A program made the translations under genes and the position numbers. Shown piece by piece: positions 1 through 7,109 of a stretch of 14,835 nucleotides of DNA. The stretch spans positions 1 to 14,835 of the forward strand of contig PXAS01000292.1 of assembly GCA_003565815.1 (NCBI GenBank), in the 5' to 3' direction. The notes below the pieces were generated by a model that saw only the letters and a program-made list of their open reading frames with translations, was not told where the DNA came from and searched no databases. Positions within the stretch are counted from its first letter, which is position 1. Every line of letters starts with the position of its first letter. Source of the DNA: PVC group bacterium. Its GTDB lineage: Bacteria > Verrucomicrobiota > Kiritimatiellia > SS1-B-03-39 > UBA6053.

Positions 1-14
1 ATCTCCGCATCGTC

Positions 15-151
15 GGGGCGAAGGGGGGAAGGAGAACGCCGAACATCGAACGTCCAACTTTGAACTTTGAACGACCGCCGACGGGGCGAAGGGGGGGAAG
101 GAGAACGCCGAACATCGAACGTCCAACTTTGAACTTTGAACTTTGAACGAC
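15..151. repeat. Tandem repeat, two ~61-69 bp copies with a nested heptamer
   Basis: Two near-identical copies start at 15 and 83, a period of 68 bp. Each begins GGGGCGAAGGGGGG, continues through GAGAACGCCGAACATCGAACG and ends in runs of AACTTTG followed by AACGAC. The first copy has two AACTTTG heptamers and the second has three. The second copy also has one extra G in its poly-G run. These differences are what replication slippage would leave. No reading frame of any merit crosses it. The repeat may continue to the left of the window. Short-word repeats of this style are often seen between genes in Verrucomicrobiota-like genomes; that comparison is from memory and was not searched. Confidence 0.9.
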
Positions 152-216
152 TGCCCGTATCCACCGAATTCCTTCACTGATCAGCATAGAGGCCAGGCTT
201 TTTCATGTCATCCCGC

Positions 217-245
217 TTGAATTCCGGCCTAATGCGGAATACAAT
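217..245 (+). promoter_or_regulatory. Probable sigma70-type promoter of queF
   Basis: TTGAAT (217-222) and TACAAT (240-245) are separated by exactly 17 bp, about 50 nt before the queF start. The spacer is framed by an inverted repeat, ATTCCG at 221-226 and CGGAAT at 235-240. It may be incidental or may be an operator. No Shine-Dalgarno sequence is evident just before the queF ATG. The rest of 152-296 holds nothing recognisable. Confidence 0.6.
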
Positions 246-296
246 CAATCTCAATTATCGTTTCATCAATTCCAATCCCCCCCGGCAATTCTCCCC

Positions 297-701
297 ATGG
301 ACGACCTGACCCTCCTTTCCGCCAGTCAAACGACCGTGCCCGCTTCACCAAGCGAAGCGCGGTTGGAGACCTTTGACAACTCCCACCTCGACCGGGATTA
401 TGTGATCCGCTTCGATTGTCCCGAATTCACGTCCCTCTGCCCCATCACCGGTCAGCCGGATTTTGGCCACATCACCATCGAATACGTGGCCGATCAAAAG
501 TGCATCGAGAGCAAATCCCTGAAAATTTATCTCTTCAGTTATCGGAATCACGGAAGCTTCCACGAAGAGGTGACCAATTTGATTTTGGATGACCTGGTCA
601 AGGCCTGTGCCCCCCGGCAGGCCAAGGTCATCGGCGATTTCCGTCCCCGAGGCGGCATCGCCATTCACGTCACCGCCACATATGAAAGTCCATCGACATG
701 A
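297..701 (+). CDS. queF: NADPH-dependent 7-cyano-7-deazaguanine reductase, type I QueF
   Basis: This cytoplasmic enzyme reduces the nitrile of preQ0 to the amine preQ1, the last free-base step before queuosine is inserted into tRNA. The protein has 134 residues, the size of the short unimodular (type I) family. The family signatures are all visible. The nucleophilic cysteine lies in FTSLCPITGQPDFG (Cys48, with the partner Asp55). The QueF motif ESKSLKIYLFSYRNHG (71-86), which binds NADPH and substrate, is followed by the FHEE segment at 88-91. ATG at 297 is the only reasonable start, since there is no later Met, although no clear ribosome-binding site precedes it. Its stop overlaps the next start by 4 nt (ATGA), so the two are probably co-transcribed from the promoter at 217-245. 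No other queuosine genes are nearby. Confidence 0.95.
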   Translation: MDDLTLLSASQTTVPASPSEARLETFDNSHLDRDYVIRFDCPEFTSLCPITGQPDFGHITIEYVADQKCIESKSLKIYLFSYRNHGSFHEEVTNLILDDLVKACAPRQAKVIGDFRPRGGIAIHVTATYESPST

Positions 702-1009
702 AAATTTTTTCCAGCGTCATTTTCCTTTGTACACTTCTTTTGGGCCTCTCCGGCTGCGGAAACGCCGGAGGCGACCCCGTGGACCCGGAAACGGTTGAGC
801 TTTCCGTGACCGGCATGACCTGCGAAAATTGCGTCAATGGCATTCAACATACCCTCTCCCGACTCGACGGGTACATCCAATCCGACATTGACCTGGAAAC
901 CGAGCGGGCCCGCATCACCTACGACCCTGGAAAAGTCACCCCCGCCCAACTGATGACGCGGATTTCTCAACTCGGCTTCGAGGCGGGACCGGTTCCGGAA
1001 ACGCCCTGA
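698..1009 (+). CDS. Small lipoprotein with a heavy-metal-associated (HMA) domain
   Basis: This 103-residue protein has two parts. Residues 1-20 form a lipoprotein signal: Lys2, a hydrophobic core, and the lipobox LSGC with the lipidated Cys20. After a short acidic linker, residues 33-98 match an HMA fold with the metal site GMTCENC (Cys42, Cys45). The rest of the fold (LSRLDGY, the ARITYDPGKVT strand and a C-terminal ISQLGFE) is typical of CopZ/MerP-like copper or mercury binders. Anchoring to a membrane outside the cytoplasm is inferred from the signal. A role in metal capture or trafficking is likely, but no metal pump lies beside it. It starts inside the queF stop (ATGA). Its last 43 nt overlap, tail to tail, the end of the minus-strand MFS gene. 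Confidence 0.85.
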   Translation: MKIFSSVIFLCTLLLGLSGCGNAGGDPVDPETVELSVTGMTCENCVNGIQHTLSRLDGYIQSDIDLETERARITYDPGKVTPAQLMTRISQLGFEAGPVPETP

Positions 1010-2304
1010 GTGCCGGTGGACCATTGCGGGAGGATCCCGCGTTCGATATAGACCGGGCGGGCGATGGCGCGGAGCACGGGCAGACGCCAGCCGAACATCA
1101 GACCGGCCACCACGCAGGCGAGCCCCCCCAATAAAACGGTGTATGGGGCGCCGATATACGTGGCCAATTTTCCGGCGATCACGGAGCCCAGGGGCATCGC
1201 CCCCATGAAGGTCATGCCGAAGAAGCTCATCACCCGTCCGCGGGTGGCATCCTCCACCAAAGTTTGAATGATGGTGTTGGTTCCGGCCATGGCCACCATG
1301 GAGGCGGCGCCCGCGAGGGTAAGCAGCAGCAGGGAAAGCCAAAGCCAGGACGAGAGCGCGAACATTGCCAGCGAAAGGCCGAACAGTATGGTGGACAGGG
1401 CGATCACTTTGCCCAGCCCCAGGACCGTGTCGCGGGAGGCCAGATAGAGCGCCCCCAGAAACGCGCCCAATCCGCCGGCGGACATCAAAAGGCTGTAGGT
1501 GCGTTCATTTCCCCGCAGCACCCGGTCGGCGATCACGGGCAGAAGGCTGGAATAAGGAATGCCGAGCAGGGCGATGGTGCCGATGAGCAACATCAGTGCC
1601 CGCATGGGACGAAAACCGAAGGCATGCACGAAACCCTCTTTCATGTCGTGCAAAAGGTGTTTGCGGGCGTGCGTTTCCGGTTTGGCGCTGAGCCGCAAAG
1701 CCAACAGCGAACTGATTACGGCAAAGTAGCTGAGCCCGTCGAGGAGAAAACAAATCCCCTCCCCCTGCCCTTCTCCGAATATCGCGATGACAGCGGGTTG
1801 CCCCGAGGCCCAGATTACGCCCGCGCCCAGCATGGGGCCGATCAACCGCGCGGCCTGGAACATGGAGGAATTCAGCGCAATGGCGTTGGGCAGGTCATCG
1901 CGGTGATCAATGATATCCACGACCAGGGATTGCCGCGCGGGCAAATCAAAGCCTTTGGCCACCCCCAACAAGGCCACGGTGGCGTACACGTGCCAGAGTT
2001 CCACGCGCCCGGTCAGGCTCAGCCACGCCAGGACCAGCATGGACACCATGTCCAGCAACTGCGCACAGACCATGACGGTGCGGCGGTTCCATCGGTCCAC
2101 CAACGCCCCGGCCAAGGGGGAAAGCAGAAAGGTGGGCACGTGCATGGCGAAAGGAATCAACCCCAGCATCCACTCGTCCCCCGTAATCCGGTACACCAGC
2201 CAGGCAATGGCCATCATCGACATCCAGGTGCCGGAGAGCGAGGTGAATTGTCCGATGAAAAAGAGGCGGTAGTTGCGGGAGCGGAAGGTGCGGAAGAGAT
2301 TCAC
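967..2304 (-). CDS. MFS transporter of the enterobactin-exporter/effector type (MFS_3-like)
   Basis: The protein has 445 residues and is strongly hydrophobic, with about twelve predicted membrane segments. The N-terminus (FRSRNYRLFFIGQFTSLSGTWM) is a hallmark of the EntS/MFS_3 branch of drug and siderophore exporters. The loop GALVDRWNRRTVM (about 86-98) is the motif A-type loop between segments 2 and 3. Export by proton antiport is the family role; the substrate cannot be told. The start overlaps the stop of the beta-propeller gene by 4 nt (2301-2304), so it is the distal gene of the rpmH operon. The hydrophilic C-terminal tail runs on into the antisense of the HMA lipoprotein gene (967-1009). 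The length is normal for the family. Confidence 0.9.
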   Translation of the reverse strand: MNLFRTFRSRNYRLFFIGQFTSLSGTWMSMMAIAWLVYRITGDEWMLGLIPFAMHVPTFLLSPLAGALVDRWNRRTVMVCAQLLDMVSMLVLAWLSLTGRVELWHVYATVALLGVAKGFDLPARQSLVVDIIDHRDDLPNAIALNSSMFQAARLIGPMLGAGVIWASGQPAVIAIFGEGQGEGICFLLDGLSYFAVISSLLALRLSAKPETHARKHLLHDMKEGFVHAFGFRPMRALMLLIGTIALLGIPYSSLLPVIADRVLRGNERTYSLLMSAGGLGAFLGALYLASRDTVLGLGKVIALSTILFGLSLAMFALSSWLWLSLLLLTLAGAASMVAMAGTNTIIQTLVEDATRGRVMSFFGMTFMGAMPLGSVIAGKLATYIGAPYTVLLGGLACVVAGLMFGWRLPVLRAIARPVYIERGILPQWSTGTQGVSGTGPASKPS

Positions 2305-3179
2305 TTCAACCTCTTCAGTTCAATCCGGTACACGTCGCGCTGTTCGTTGGTGATCAGGAGGGTTTCGTCGTCCAGCCAATCGATGGCCTCCACCTGTCGC
2401 CAGACCGCCGGGGTGGTGATCATGCGTCGCGACGGACCGTCGAGAAACCGTTCGCTGTCTTCATCGATTTCAAACACCCAAACCCCGGTATAGGTCAACA
2501 CCGCCAGCCGCTTGCCGTCGGGCCGCAGGGCGGCGCCGGTGACCATGCCGATATCGGGAAAGGTTTGCAGAAATTCGAGGACTTGCTCCTCCTCCCCGCC
2601 GTCGTCCTCTAGCTTGTACAACTTGGTGTCGGCATCGGAACGGTGTTTGGTGAGCACGTACAGCGTTTTCCCCCGCACGAAGATGGCCTCGGAGTCGAAA
2701 TTCATCCGCTCGGGCGGGAAAGCGTCCTGGTCGGGGTAACGCACCCGGATTTTCCGCTTCACGGGCACGGATTCGGGAAAGCCCCCGCCCTCCTTCTCCG
2801 GCAGCGGACGCGGTTCGTCGATGATGTACACGGCCAAATCCCGCCTGCGGTTGGCGTTGTTGCCCAGGTCCGAGATCCAAATTTGCCCCCGGTCATCGGC
2901 GGCCAAATCCTCCCAATCGACGTTGCGCGCCCCTTCGACCAATACCGGTTCGCCCAATTTCTTGCCTTCCGCATCCATGGGAAACAGATGCGGGGTATGG
3001 CCGCTGTCGTTATGGGTCCACCAAAGTCCGGGAAACTGACGGGAATGGGCGAGGCCGGAGGATTCCACCACACGTTCATCCTGAATTTGCCCCGCGGGTT
3101 CCAAATCCCGCACCAACTCCGGCTCCGCCAGGCTCAGTCCGGAAATGATCAGGGATTCCAGGAGTTTCGCGGCATCCAT
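2301..3179 (-). CDS. Uncharacterised beta-propeller-like protein
   Basis: I do not recognise a named family with certainty. The 292 residues show repeated blade-like strands ending in acidic turns. Examples are WWTHNDSG (53-60), NVDWEDLAADDRGQIWISDLGNN (about 86-108), FDSEAIFVRGKTLYVLTK and AALRPDGKRLAVLTYTGVWVFE. These resemble secreted propellers with phytase/esterase-like or SMP-30-like folds. The aromatic-Asp and DLGNN patterns could bind metal or a ligand, but no catalytic set can be assigned. No convincing signal peptide precedes the fold, unlike many relatives, so it may be cytoplasmic unless the start is wrong. The ATG lies 3 nt after the yidC stop, with an A/G-rich leader (GGAAAG further upstream) but no strong Shine-Dalgarno. 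The next gene overlaps its stop by 4 nt, so it is an operon member. Confidence 0.7.
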   Translation of the reverse strand: MDAAKLLESLIISGLSLAEPELVRDLEPAGQIQDERVVESSGLAHSRQFPGLWWTHNDSGHTPHLFPMDAEGKKLGEPVLVEGARNVDWEDLAADDRGQIWISDLGNNANRRRDLAVYIIDEPRPLPEKEGGGFPESVPVKRKIRVRYPDQDAFPPERMNFDSEAIFVRGKTLYVLTKHRSDADTKLYKLEDDGGEEEQVLEFLQTFPDIGMVTGAALRPDGKRLAVLTYTGVWVFEIDEDSERFLDGPSRRMITTPAVWRQVEAIDWLDDETLLITNEQRDVYRIELKRLK

Positions 3180-3182
3180 GGT

Positions 3183-5030
3183 TTATTTTTTCTTTTTCTT
3201 TCCGGCGGGTTTGCGCTTGGGCAATTGTTTGGTCTCGGCCACCTGCGGGGCCGCCGGGGTCGCGTCCCCTTTTTTCGCCTGCTTCCGGCGGGTGTGCCAG
3301 GACTGGTAAATGGAAATCACGTTGCTGGTGGTCCAGTACAGGAGCAGGCCGGAGGGCATGCCGTAGGTGACGAACAGGAAGACGACCGGCATCATCATCA
3401 TGATTTTGCGCTGTTGATCGTCCATGGTGCTGGGCGTCATGCGCTGTTGCAGAATCATGGTCGCGCCCATGGTCAGCGGCAAAATGTTCACGGGAAATCC
3501 AAAGAGGAAAAAGAGATTTTCCGGTTCGCTCAAGTCCTTGACCCAGAGAAATTCGGCAAAGCGCAATTCCACCGCGATGCGCAAGACGCCGTACAGGGAG
3601 AAAAAGACCGGGATCTGCACGATCATGGGCAGGCAGCCGGCCATGGGATTGACCTTGTGTTCCTTGTAGAACTGCCCCATGGCCTGGTTCATTTTCTGGG
3701 GATTGCTTTTGTATTTTTCCTTGATCTCTTTGATCTGCGGGGAAAGCTCGGACATTTTTTTCATGTTTTCCGCGCCCTTGGCGGTCAGGGGCCAGAACAA
3801 CATCCGCACCACCACGGTGAGGAGAATGATGGCCACGCCCCAGTTGCCCACCACGCTGTACAGTCCGTTGAGCCCGTTGAGCATGAGTTTCCCGATGGGC
3901 ACGAAAATCCGCCAAAGCCGCACGTCGATCATGGCATCCTGTCCCATGCCCAGCTCCCTGAGGTTGCCCGAAAGCATGGGGCCCACATAATACTGAAACT
4001 CACGGCTCATGGTGGCGCCCGGCTGTATGACGTCACTCCCCAGCCGAACCCCGGATTGAACCATCCCGATCTGTGCGTCGCCGTTTCCGGCGGTGGCGCG
4101 AATATTCAATCCGCGTCCGCCGGGATGATCTCCGGGGCGAATGGTCAGCACTTGGGTGAAAAATTTGTTTTTGGCCGTGAACCAGTCCAAACCCGCGTCC
4201 ACGGATTTTTCATACAGGCCGTCGACATTGCGGACGGCTTTGCGGATGTCTTTCAAATAATGCTTCACGCCGATGCCGGCCGTGTGAAAAGCGTCCACGC
4301 CCAAAAACGGGCCGAATTTTTGGGAGACGTTCTCCAGGGGATACATGGGGCCCAGCCAGAGGGGGAGTTCCTGAATGGCTTTTTCGGAATCCGTGTGGTT
4401 GGTGAAACTGTCGATCACGCGCACGGTGTAGTCGTCGCCGAGACGCATATCCCGTTGAAAGTGGATGCCGGGACTGACTTCCCGGGTAAAGCGCACCGTG
4501 CGACCGGCGTCCATCAACTCCATTTCGAAGGGAAAACGGGCATTCAGACCGCTGCTCTTATACACCAGGGCGGGCGAATCGCTGAAGTCGAAACGGATCG
4601 GGTCCCAGGGCTCGTCATTTTTCCGGGCCTGCCTGTCCTGGATGCCGTGTTCATATTCCTTGAGTTCCACCCGCAGCACGCCGGCGCCGAAATTGCCGAC
4701 CTCCAAGGAAAGGAGGTCGTTGGCCAAAACGAGGGTGCGGGGTTCCACGTCGGTTTCCACCGGTTCCGCGGCTTCGACTTCGGGGGGGCCCACTTCCCCA
4801 ATGGCGGGCGGGGCATCCGTCTCCTCCGTTTCCGCGGGGGCAATGATCGAGGGTTCGGGGGTGGCCCGGGGCGGCGCATCGGTTTCAGCCGGGGCTTCCG
4901 CGTCCTCGACGGTCTCGGCGGGCACGGGCGCTTCCGGGGCCATCGGCTTGAAAAAACGGCGGTCGATCTCCAGGACCACGGGGATGAGCAGGATCAGGAC
5001 GACGACGGTGGCGAGTTCTTTTTTGTTCAT
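3183..5030 (-). CDS. yidC: Membrane protein insertase YidC
   Basis: YidC inserts and folds inner-membrane proteins, alone or with SecYEG. The 615 residues follow the Gram-negative plan. An N-terminal membrane anchor (about 7-21) is followed by a Pro/Ala/Glu-rich, low-complexity linker (about 30-95), the large periplasmic P1 domain (about 97-360), and the conserved five-helix insertase core (about 370-580). The core carries the hydrophilic-groove arginine, Arg409, in LLTVVVRMLFWPL, and the cytoplasmic coiled-coil loop MSELSPQIKEIKEKYKSN. NPMAGCLPMIVQIPVFFSLY (461-480) is the family signature. The C-terminus is a lysine-rich tail ending in KKKKK, as expected for ribosome contact. Its start overlaps the rnpA stop by 4 nt, so no yidD lies between rnpA and yidC. 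Confidence 0.97.
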   Translation of the reverse strand: MNKKELATVVVLILLIPVVLEIDRRFFKPMAPEAPVPAETVEDAEAPAETDAPPRATPEPSIIAPAETEETDAPPAIGEVGPPEVEAAEPVETDVEPRTLVLANDLLSLEVGNFGAGVLRVELKEYEHGIQDRQARKNDEPWDPIRFDFSDSPALVYKSSGLNARFPFEMELMDAGRTVRFTREVSPGIHFQRDMRLGDDYTVRVIDSFTNHTDSEKAIQELPLWLGPMYPLENVSQKFGPFLGVDAFHTAGIGVKHYLKDIRKAVRNVDGLYEKSVDAGLDWFTAKNKFFTQVLTIRPGDHPGGRGLNIRATAGNGDAQIGMVQSGVRLGSDVIQPGATMSREFQYYVGPMLSGNLRELGMGQDAMIDVRLWRIFVPIGKLMLNGLNGLYSVVGNWGVAIILLTVVVRMLFWPLTAKGAENMKKMSELSPQIKEIKEKYKSNPQKMNQAMGQFYKEHKVNPMAGCLPMIVQIPVFFSLYGVLRIAVELRFAEFLWVKDLSEPENLFFLFGFPVNILPLTMGATMILQQRMTPSTMDDQQRKIMMMMPVVFLFVTYGMPSGLLLYWTTSNVISIYQSWHTRRKQAKKGDATPAAPQVAETKQLPKRKPAGKKKKK

Positions 5031-5473
5031 GAGTCAAATTCAGTGGATGAGGACGTGGACTGCGGTTCCGCTTCTGGCGGTGGCTGCGGTTCCCAGCGTC
5101 CGGCGCGGGAAAAAACGGTTTCGAAATCCTGCCGGAGCGCGTCCGGCTTTGCGTTGAGAATGGAATGTCGGGCGACAAGAATCACGTCTTCCCGCCCGCT
5201 GATCCGATGTTGGTTCAGCCTGTACAGCTCGCGCAGTCGGCGTTTGGCACGACTGCGGGCCACGGAATTGCCCACCTTGCGGCTGGCGACGACCCCAAGG
5301 CGTTTGGCGGCGTCATCACCGCTACGGGACCAAAGGATCAAATAACGGCCCACCTGCTTCCGGCCTTGGCCAAAGGCTTCCTGAAACAAACCAGCCCGCT
5401 TGACGCGAAGTCGAGCGGGCAACGTGTATCGAGTGCGGGAGGACGCAGGACTCACGTCCACCAATGCCCTCAA
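5027..5473 (-). CDS. rnpA: Ribonuclease P protein component
   Basis: RnpA is the basic protein subunit of RNase P, which matures the 5' ends of tRNAs. The core is recognisable from YTLPARLRVKRAGLFQEAF (16-34), through GVVASRKVGNSVARSRAKRR, to LNQHRISGREDVILVARHSI. The RNR signature reads RSRAKRRLRE (73-82), with Ser in place of the usual Asn. A Pro/Ser-rich tail extends the C-terminus. The longest frame starts with TTG at 5473, overlapping the rpmH stop (TTGA). No ATG is available, and an internal GTG (codon 5, 5461-5459) has GAGGG five nt before it, so the true start is uncertain by a few residues. It sits between rpmH and yidC in the usual order, apart from the missing yidD. Confidence 0.93.
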   Translation of the reverse strand: MRALVDVSPASSRTRYTLPARLRVKRAGLFQEAFGQGRKQVGRYLILWSRSGDDAAKRLGVVASRKVGNSVARSRAKRRLRELYRLNQHRISGREDVILVARHSILNAKPDALRQDFETVFSRAGRWEPQPPPEAEPQSTSSSTEFDS

Positions 5474-5616
5474 GCTTCGTCGGAAACGGTGAGTTGCTTG
5501 CGCCCTTTTTGACGGCGGCGCGCCAGGATCTGACGACCTTTCTTGGTCGCCATCCGGGAACGGAAACCGTGCTTGCGGGCGCGCTTGATGCGGGAAGGAT
5601 GATAAGTGGGTTGCAT
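5470..5616 (-). CDS. rpmH: 50S ribosomal protein L34
   Basis: This 48-residue, highly basic protein matches L34 from end to end: MQPTYHPSRIKRARKHGF, then RSRMATKKGRQILARRRQKG. Eight residues (KQLTVSDEA region) extend past the usual end. A longer frame opens 20 residues upstream, but L34 homology begins at the ATG at 5616. That ATG has a good Shine-Dalgarno, GAGGA (plus-strand 5624-5628), 7 nt away. It is the first gene of the operon, and its stop overlaps the rnpA start. L34 and RnpA are coupled in this way in most bacteria. Unlike the classical arrangement, dnaA is not next to it; the upstream neighbour is hemL. Confidence 0.96.
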   Translation of the reverse strand: MQPTYHPSRIKRARKHGFRSRMATKKGRQILARRRQKGRKQLTVSDEA

Positions 5617-5661
5617 GGAGAAATCCTCAAATTTGAAATTGTTTGGTTTGGGAAAGGAAAT

Positions 5662-5689
5662 CCTATACATGCACAAGCGCGTTTGTCAA
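5662..5689 (-). promoter_or_regulatory. Sigma70-type promoter of the rpmH-rnpA-yidC operon
   Basis: Read on the minus strand, TTGACA (plus 5684-5689) is followed by a 16-bp spacer and TATAGG (plus 5662-5667), with TG directly before the -10. The -35 is a perfect consensus match. Initiation would fall near 5655, giving a leader of about 40 nt before the rpmH start. A strong promoter suits a ribosomal-protein gene. Confidence 0.75.
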
Positions 5690-5762
5690 CAGCTTTCGGC
5701 ATGTCTTGTGAGCGCCCGGTGCATCGGGTGTATCTCGGAATTGGTGACATCATGAACCGTAG

Positions 5763-5783
5763 CTGCAACTGTCCCAGTTGCAG
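5763..5783 (-). terminator. Perfect hairpin just after hemL, possible terminator or mRNA 3' end
   Basis: CTGCAACTG (5763-5771) and CAGTTGCAG (5775-5783) form a perfect 9-bp stem with a 3-nt loop, starting 8 nt after the hemL stop. No U-run follows on the minus strand, so it is not a standard intrinsic terminator. It may stop or stabilise the hemL transcript ahead of the separate rpmH promoter. Confidence 0.45.
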
Positions 5784-5791
5784 AGGCACCG

Positions 5792-7057
5792 TTAGAAAGC
5801 CAACGCCCGGTCAAACGCTTCCAAGGCCCTCTCCAAGACCGCATCGGTATGCCGCACTGATAAAAACGAAGTTTCAAAGGCCGAAGGCGGCAAGTAGACG
5901 CCGTTTTCCAAAAGGCCGTGGAACATGCGCACGAACGCATCCGCGTCGGATTGTTGCACCTCATCGAAATTGCGGGGTTCCGAGCCTCGGAAGAACATCG
6001 AGAACAGGCTTCCGTCGTTCGGAATGGAGACTTCCACCCCCTTTGCCTTCGCCAGACCCCGAATTTCATCGGTAAAACGCGCGCAGCGCTCCGCCAGCGC
6101 CGCATAGGGATCCAATGCTTTCAATTTGCGGAGGGTGGCCAATCCGGCGGCCACGCAAAGCGGATTGCCGCTCAACGTGCCCGCCTGATACACCGGACCG
6201 GTGGGCGCCAAATGGTCCATCAAATCCGCGCGCCCCCCCACCGCGCCAATGGGCAGCCCACCGCCAATGATCTTCCCGAGGGTGATCAAATCCGGCTTGG
6301 CGCAACAAAGGTTGGCAAAAGCACCGAAGGTAAAGCGGAAACCCGTGATCACCTCGTCAAAAATCAACAACGCCCCCGCTTTTTCCGTCAATTCACGGAG
6401 ATGCAACAGAAACTTCGGTTCCGGCAACACCAGGCCCATGTTCGCGGCGATCGGTTCCACCACGATCGCGGCCAGATCCGCCCCGTGTTCCCGTACCGCC
6501 GCCGACGCCGCCTCGAAATCGTTGTACGGGGTCACCAACGTATCGGCGGCGCATTCCGAGGTCACCCCGGCGCTCGACGCGCTGGCGATGCCCGCCACCC
6601 CACTGCCCGCTTGCACCAGCATGCCGTCGGTATGACCGTGATAGCAGCCGCTGAACTTCAAGATTTTCCGCCGGCCCGTGGCCCCGCGGGCAATGCGCAG
6701 CGCCGTCATCACCGCTTCGGTGCCGCTGTTCACCAAACGCACCTTGTCCATCGACGGAATGGCCTCCGTCAGCAACTCCGCCATTTCAATTTCCGCTTCC
6801 GTCGTCACCGCATAGCTGGTGCCCCGCGTGGCCGCCGTCTGAATCGCCTCCACCACCTCCGGGTCGGCGTGGCCCAGAATCATGGGACCGAAGGAAAGGC
6901 AAAAATCGATCAACTCGCGTCCGTCGGTGCTGTACAAAAGCGGACCCGCGGCCCGCGACGCGAACAGCGGATCGCCTCCCACGGATTGAAAAGCGCGGAC
7001 GGGGCTGTTGACCCCGCCGGGAATGACGGATTGTGAACGTGCTTTGAATGAATTCAT
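5792..7057 (-). CDS. hemL: Glutamate-1-semialdehyde 2,1-aminomutase
   Basis: HemL is a PLP enzyme that converts glutamate-1-semialdehyde to 5-aminolevulinate in the C5 route to haem. The 421 residues give the family's normal length. The opening FKARSQSVIPGGVNSPVRAF is the classic N-terminus. The cofactor-phosphate loop NSGTEA (110-115), the FSGCYHGHTDG segment, the PLP-ring Asp in LLIFDEVITGFR, and the Schiff-base lysine in TLGKIIGGGLPIG (Lys262) are all present. I chose the ATG at 7057. A longer frame from TTG at 7093 adds 12 residues with no homology, and that codon would sit only about 10 nt after the predicted transcription start. Neither start has an obvious Shine-Dalgarno. It is transcribed alone toward rpmH, with a hairpin after its stop. 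Confidence 0.95.
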   Translation of the reverse strand: MNSFKARSQSVIPGGVNSPVRAFQSVGGDPLFASRAAGPLLYSTDGRELIDFCLSFGPMILGHADPEVVEAIQTAATRGTSYAVTTEAEIEMAELLTEAIPSMDKVRLVNSGTEAVMTALRIARGATGRRKILKFSGCYHGHTDGMLVQAGSGVAGIASASSAGVTSECAADTLVTPYNDFEAASAAVREHGADLAAIVVEPIAANMGLVLPEPKFLLHLRELTEKAGALLIFDEVITGFRFTFGAFANLCCAKPDLITLGKIIGGGLPIGAVGGRADLMDHLAPTGPVYQAGTLSGNPLCVAAGLATLRKLKALDPYAALAERCARFTDEIRGLAKAKGVEVSIPNDGSLFSMFFRGSEPRNFDEVQQSDADAFVRMFHGLLENGVYLPPSAFETSFLSVRHTDAVLERALEAFDRALAF

Positions 7058-7109
7058 GGGGTTGGCAAATCGTGATGAAGGGGTGAATGACAAAGAAAAC
7101 GATGGAAGT

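Noticed and set aside
15..151. A CRISPR array
   Set aside because: There are only two long copies with almost no spacer between them (7 bp), nested heptamers and no cas genes.
1264..2493. A 409-codon plus-strand frame opposite the MFS gene
   Set aside because: Its translation is a low-complexity Gln/His/Gly-rich string, while the minus strand shows a proper MFS transporter.
2643..5345. A 900-codon plus-strand frame opposite the propeller gene, yidC and rnpA
   Set aside because: The opposite strand encodes unmistakable YidC and RnpA. The antisense translation is His/Gly/Asp-rich with no recognisable fold.
5617..5676. A 20-codon extension of rpmH upstream of the ATG at 5616
   Set aside because: L34 homology starts at 5616, the GAGGA site fits that ATG, and the extension would begin in or next to the predicted promoter's -10 region.
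5617..5791. A chromosomal replication origin beside rpmH
   Set aside because: There is no dnaA or dnaN nearby. The single TTGTCAACA-like word differs from the DnaA box at two positions and coincides with the rpmH -35 element.
5752..5794. A small plus-strand frame beginning MNRSCNCPSCRG, which looks like a Cys-rich metal knuckle
   Set aside because: It arises from the hairpin after hemL and then runs on antisense through hemL; no ribosome-binding site or family support.
7058..7093. A TTG start giving hemL 12 more residues
   Set aside because: The extra residues do not resemble the family, and the predicted transcription start would leave almost no leader.
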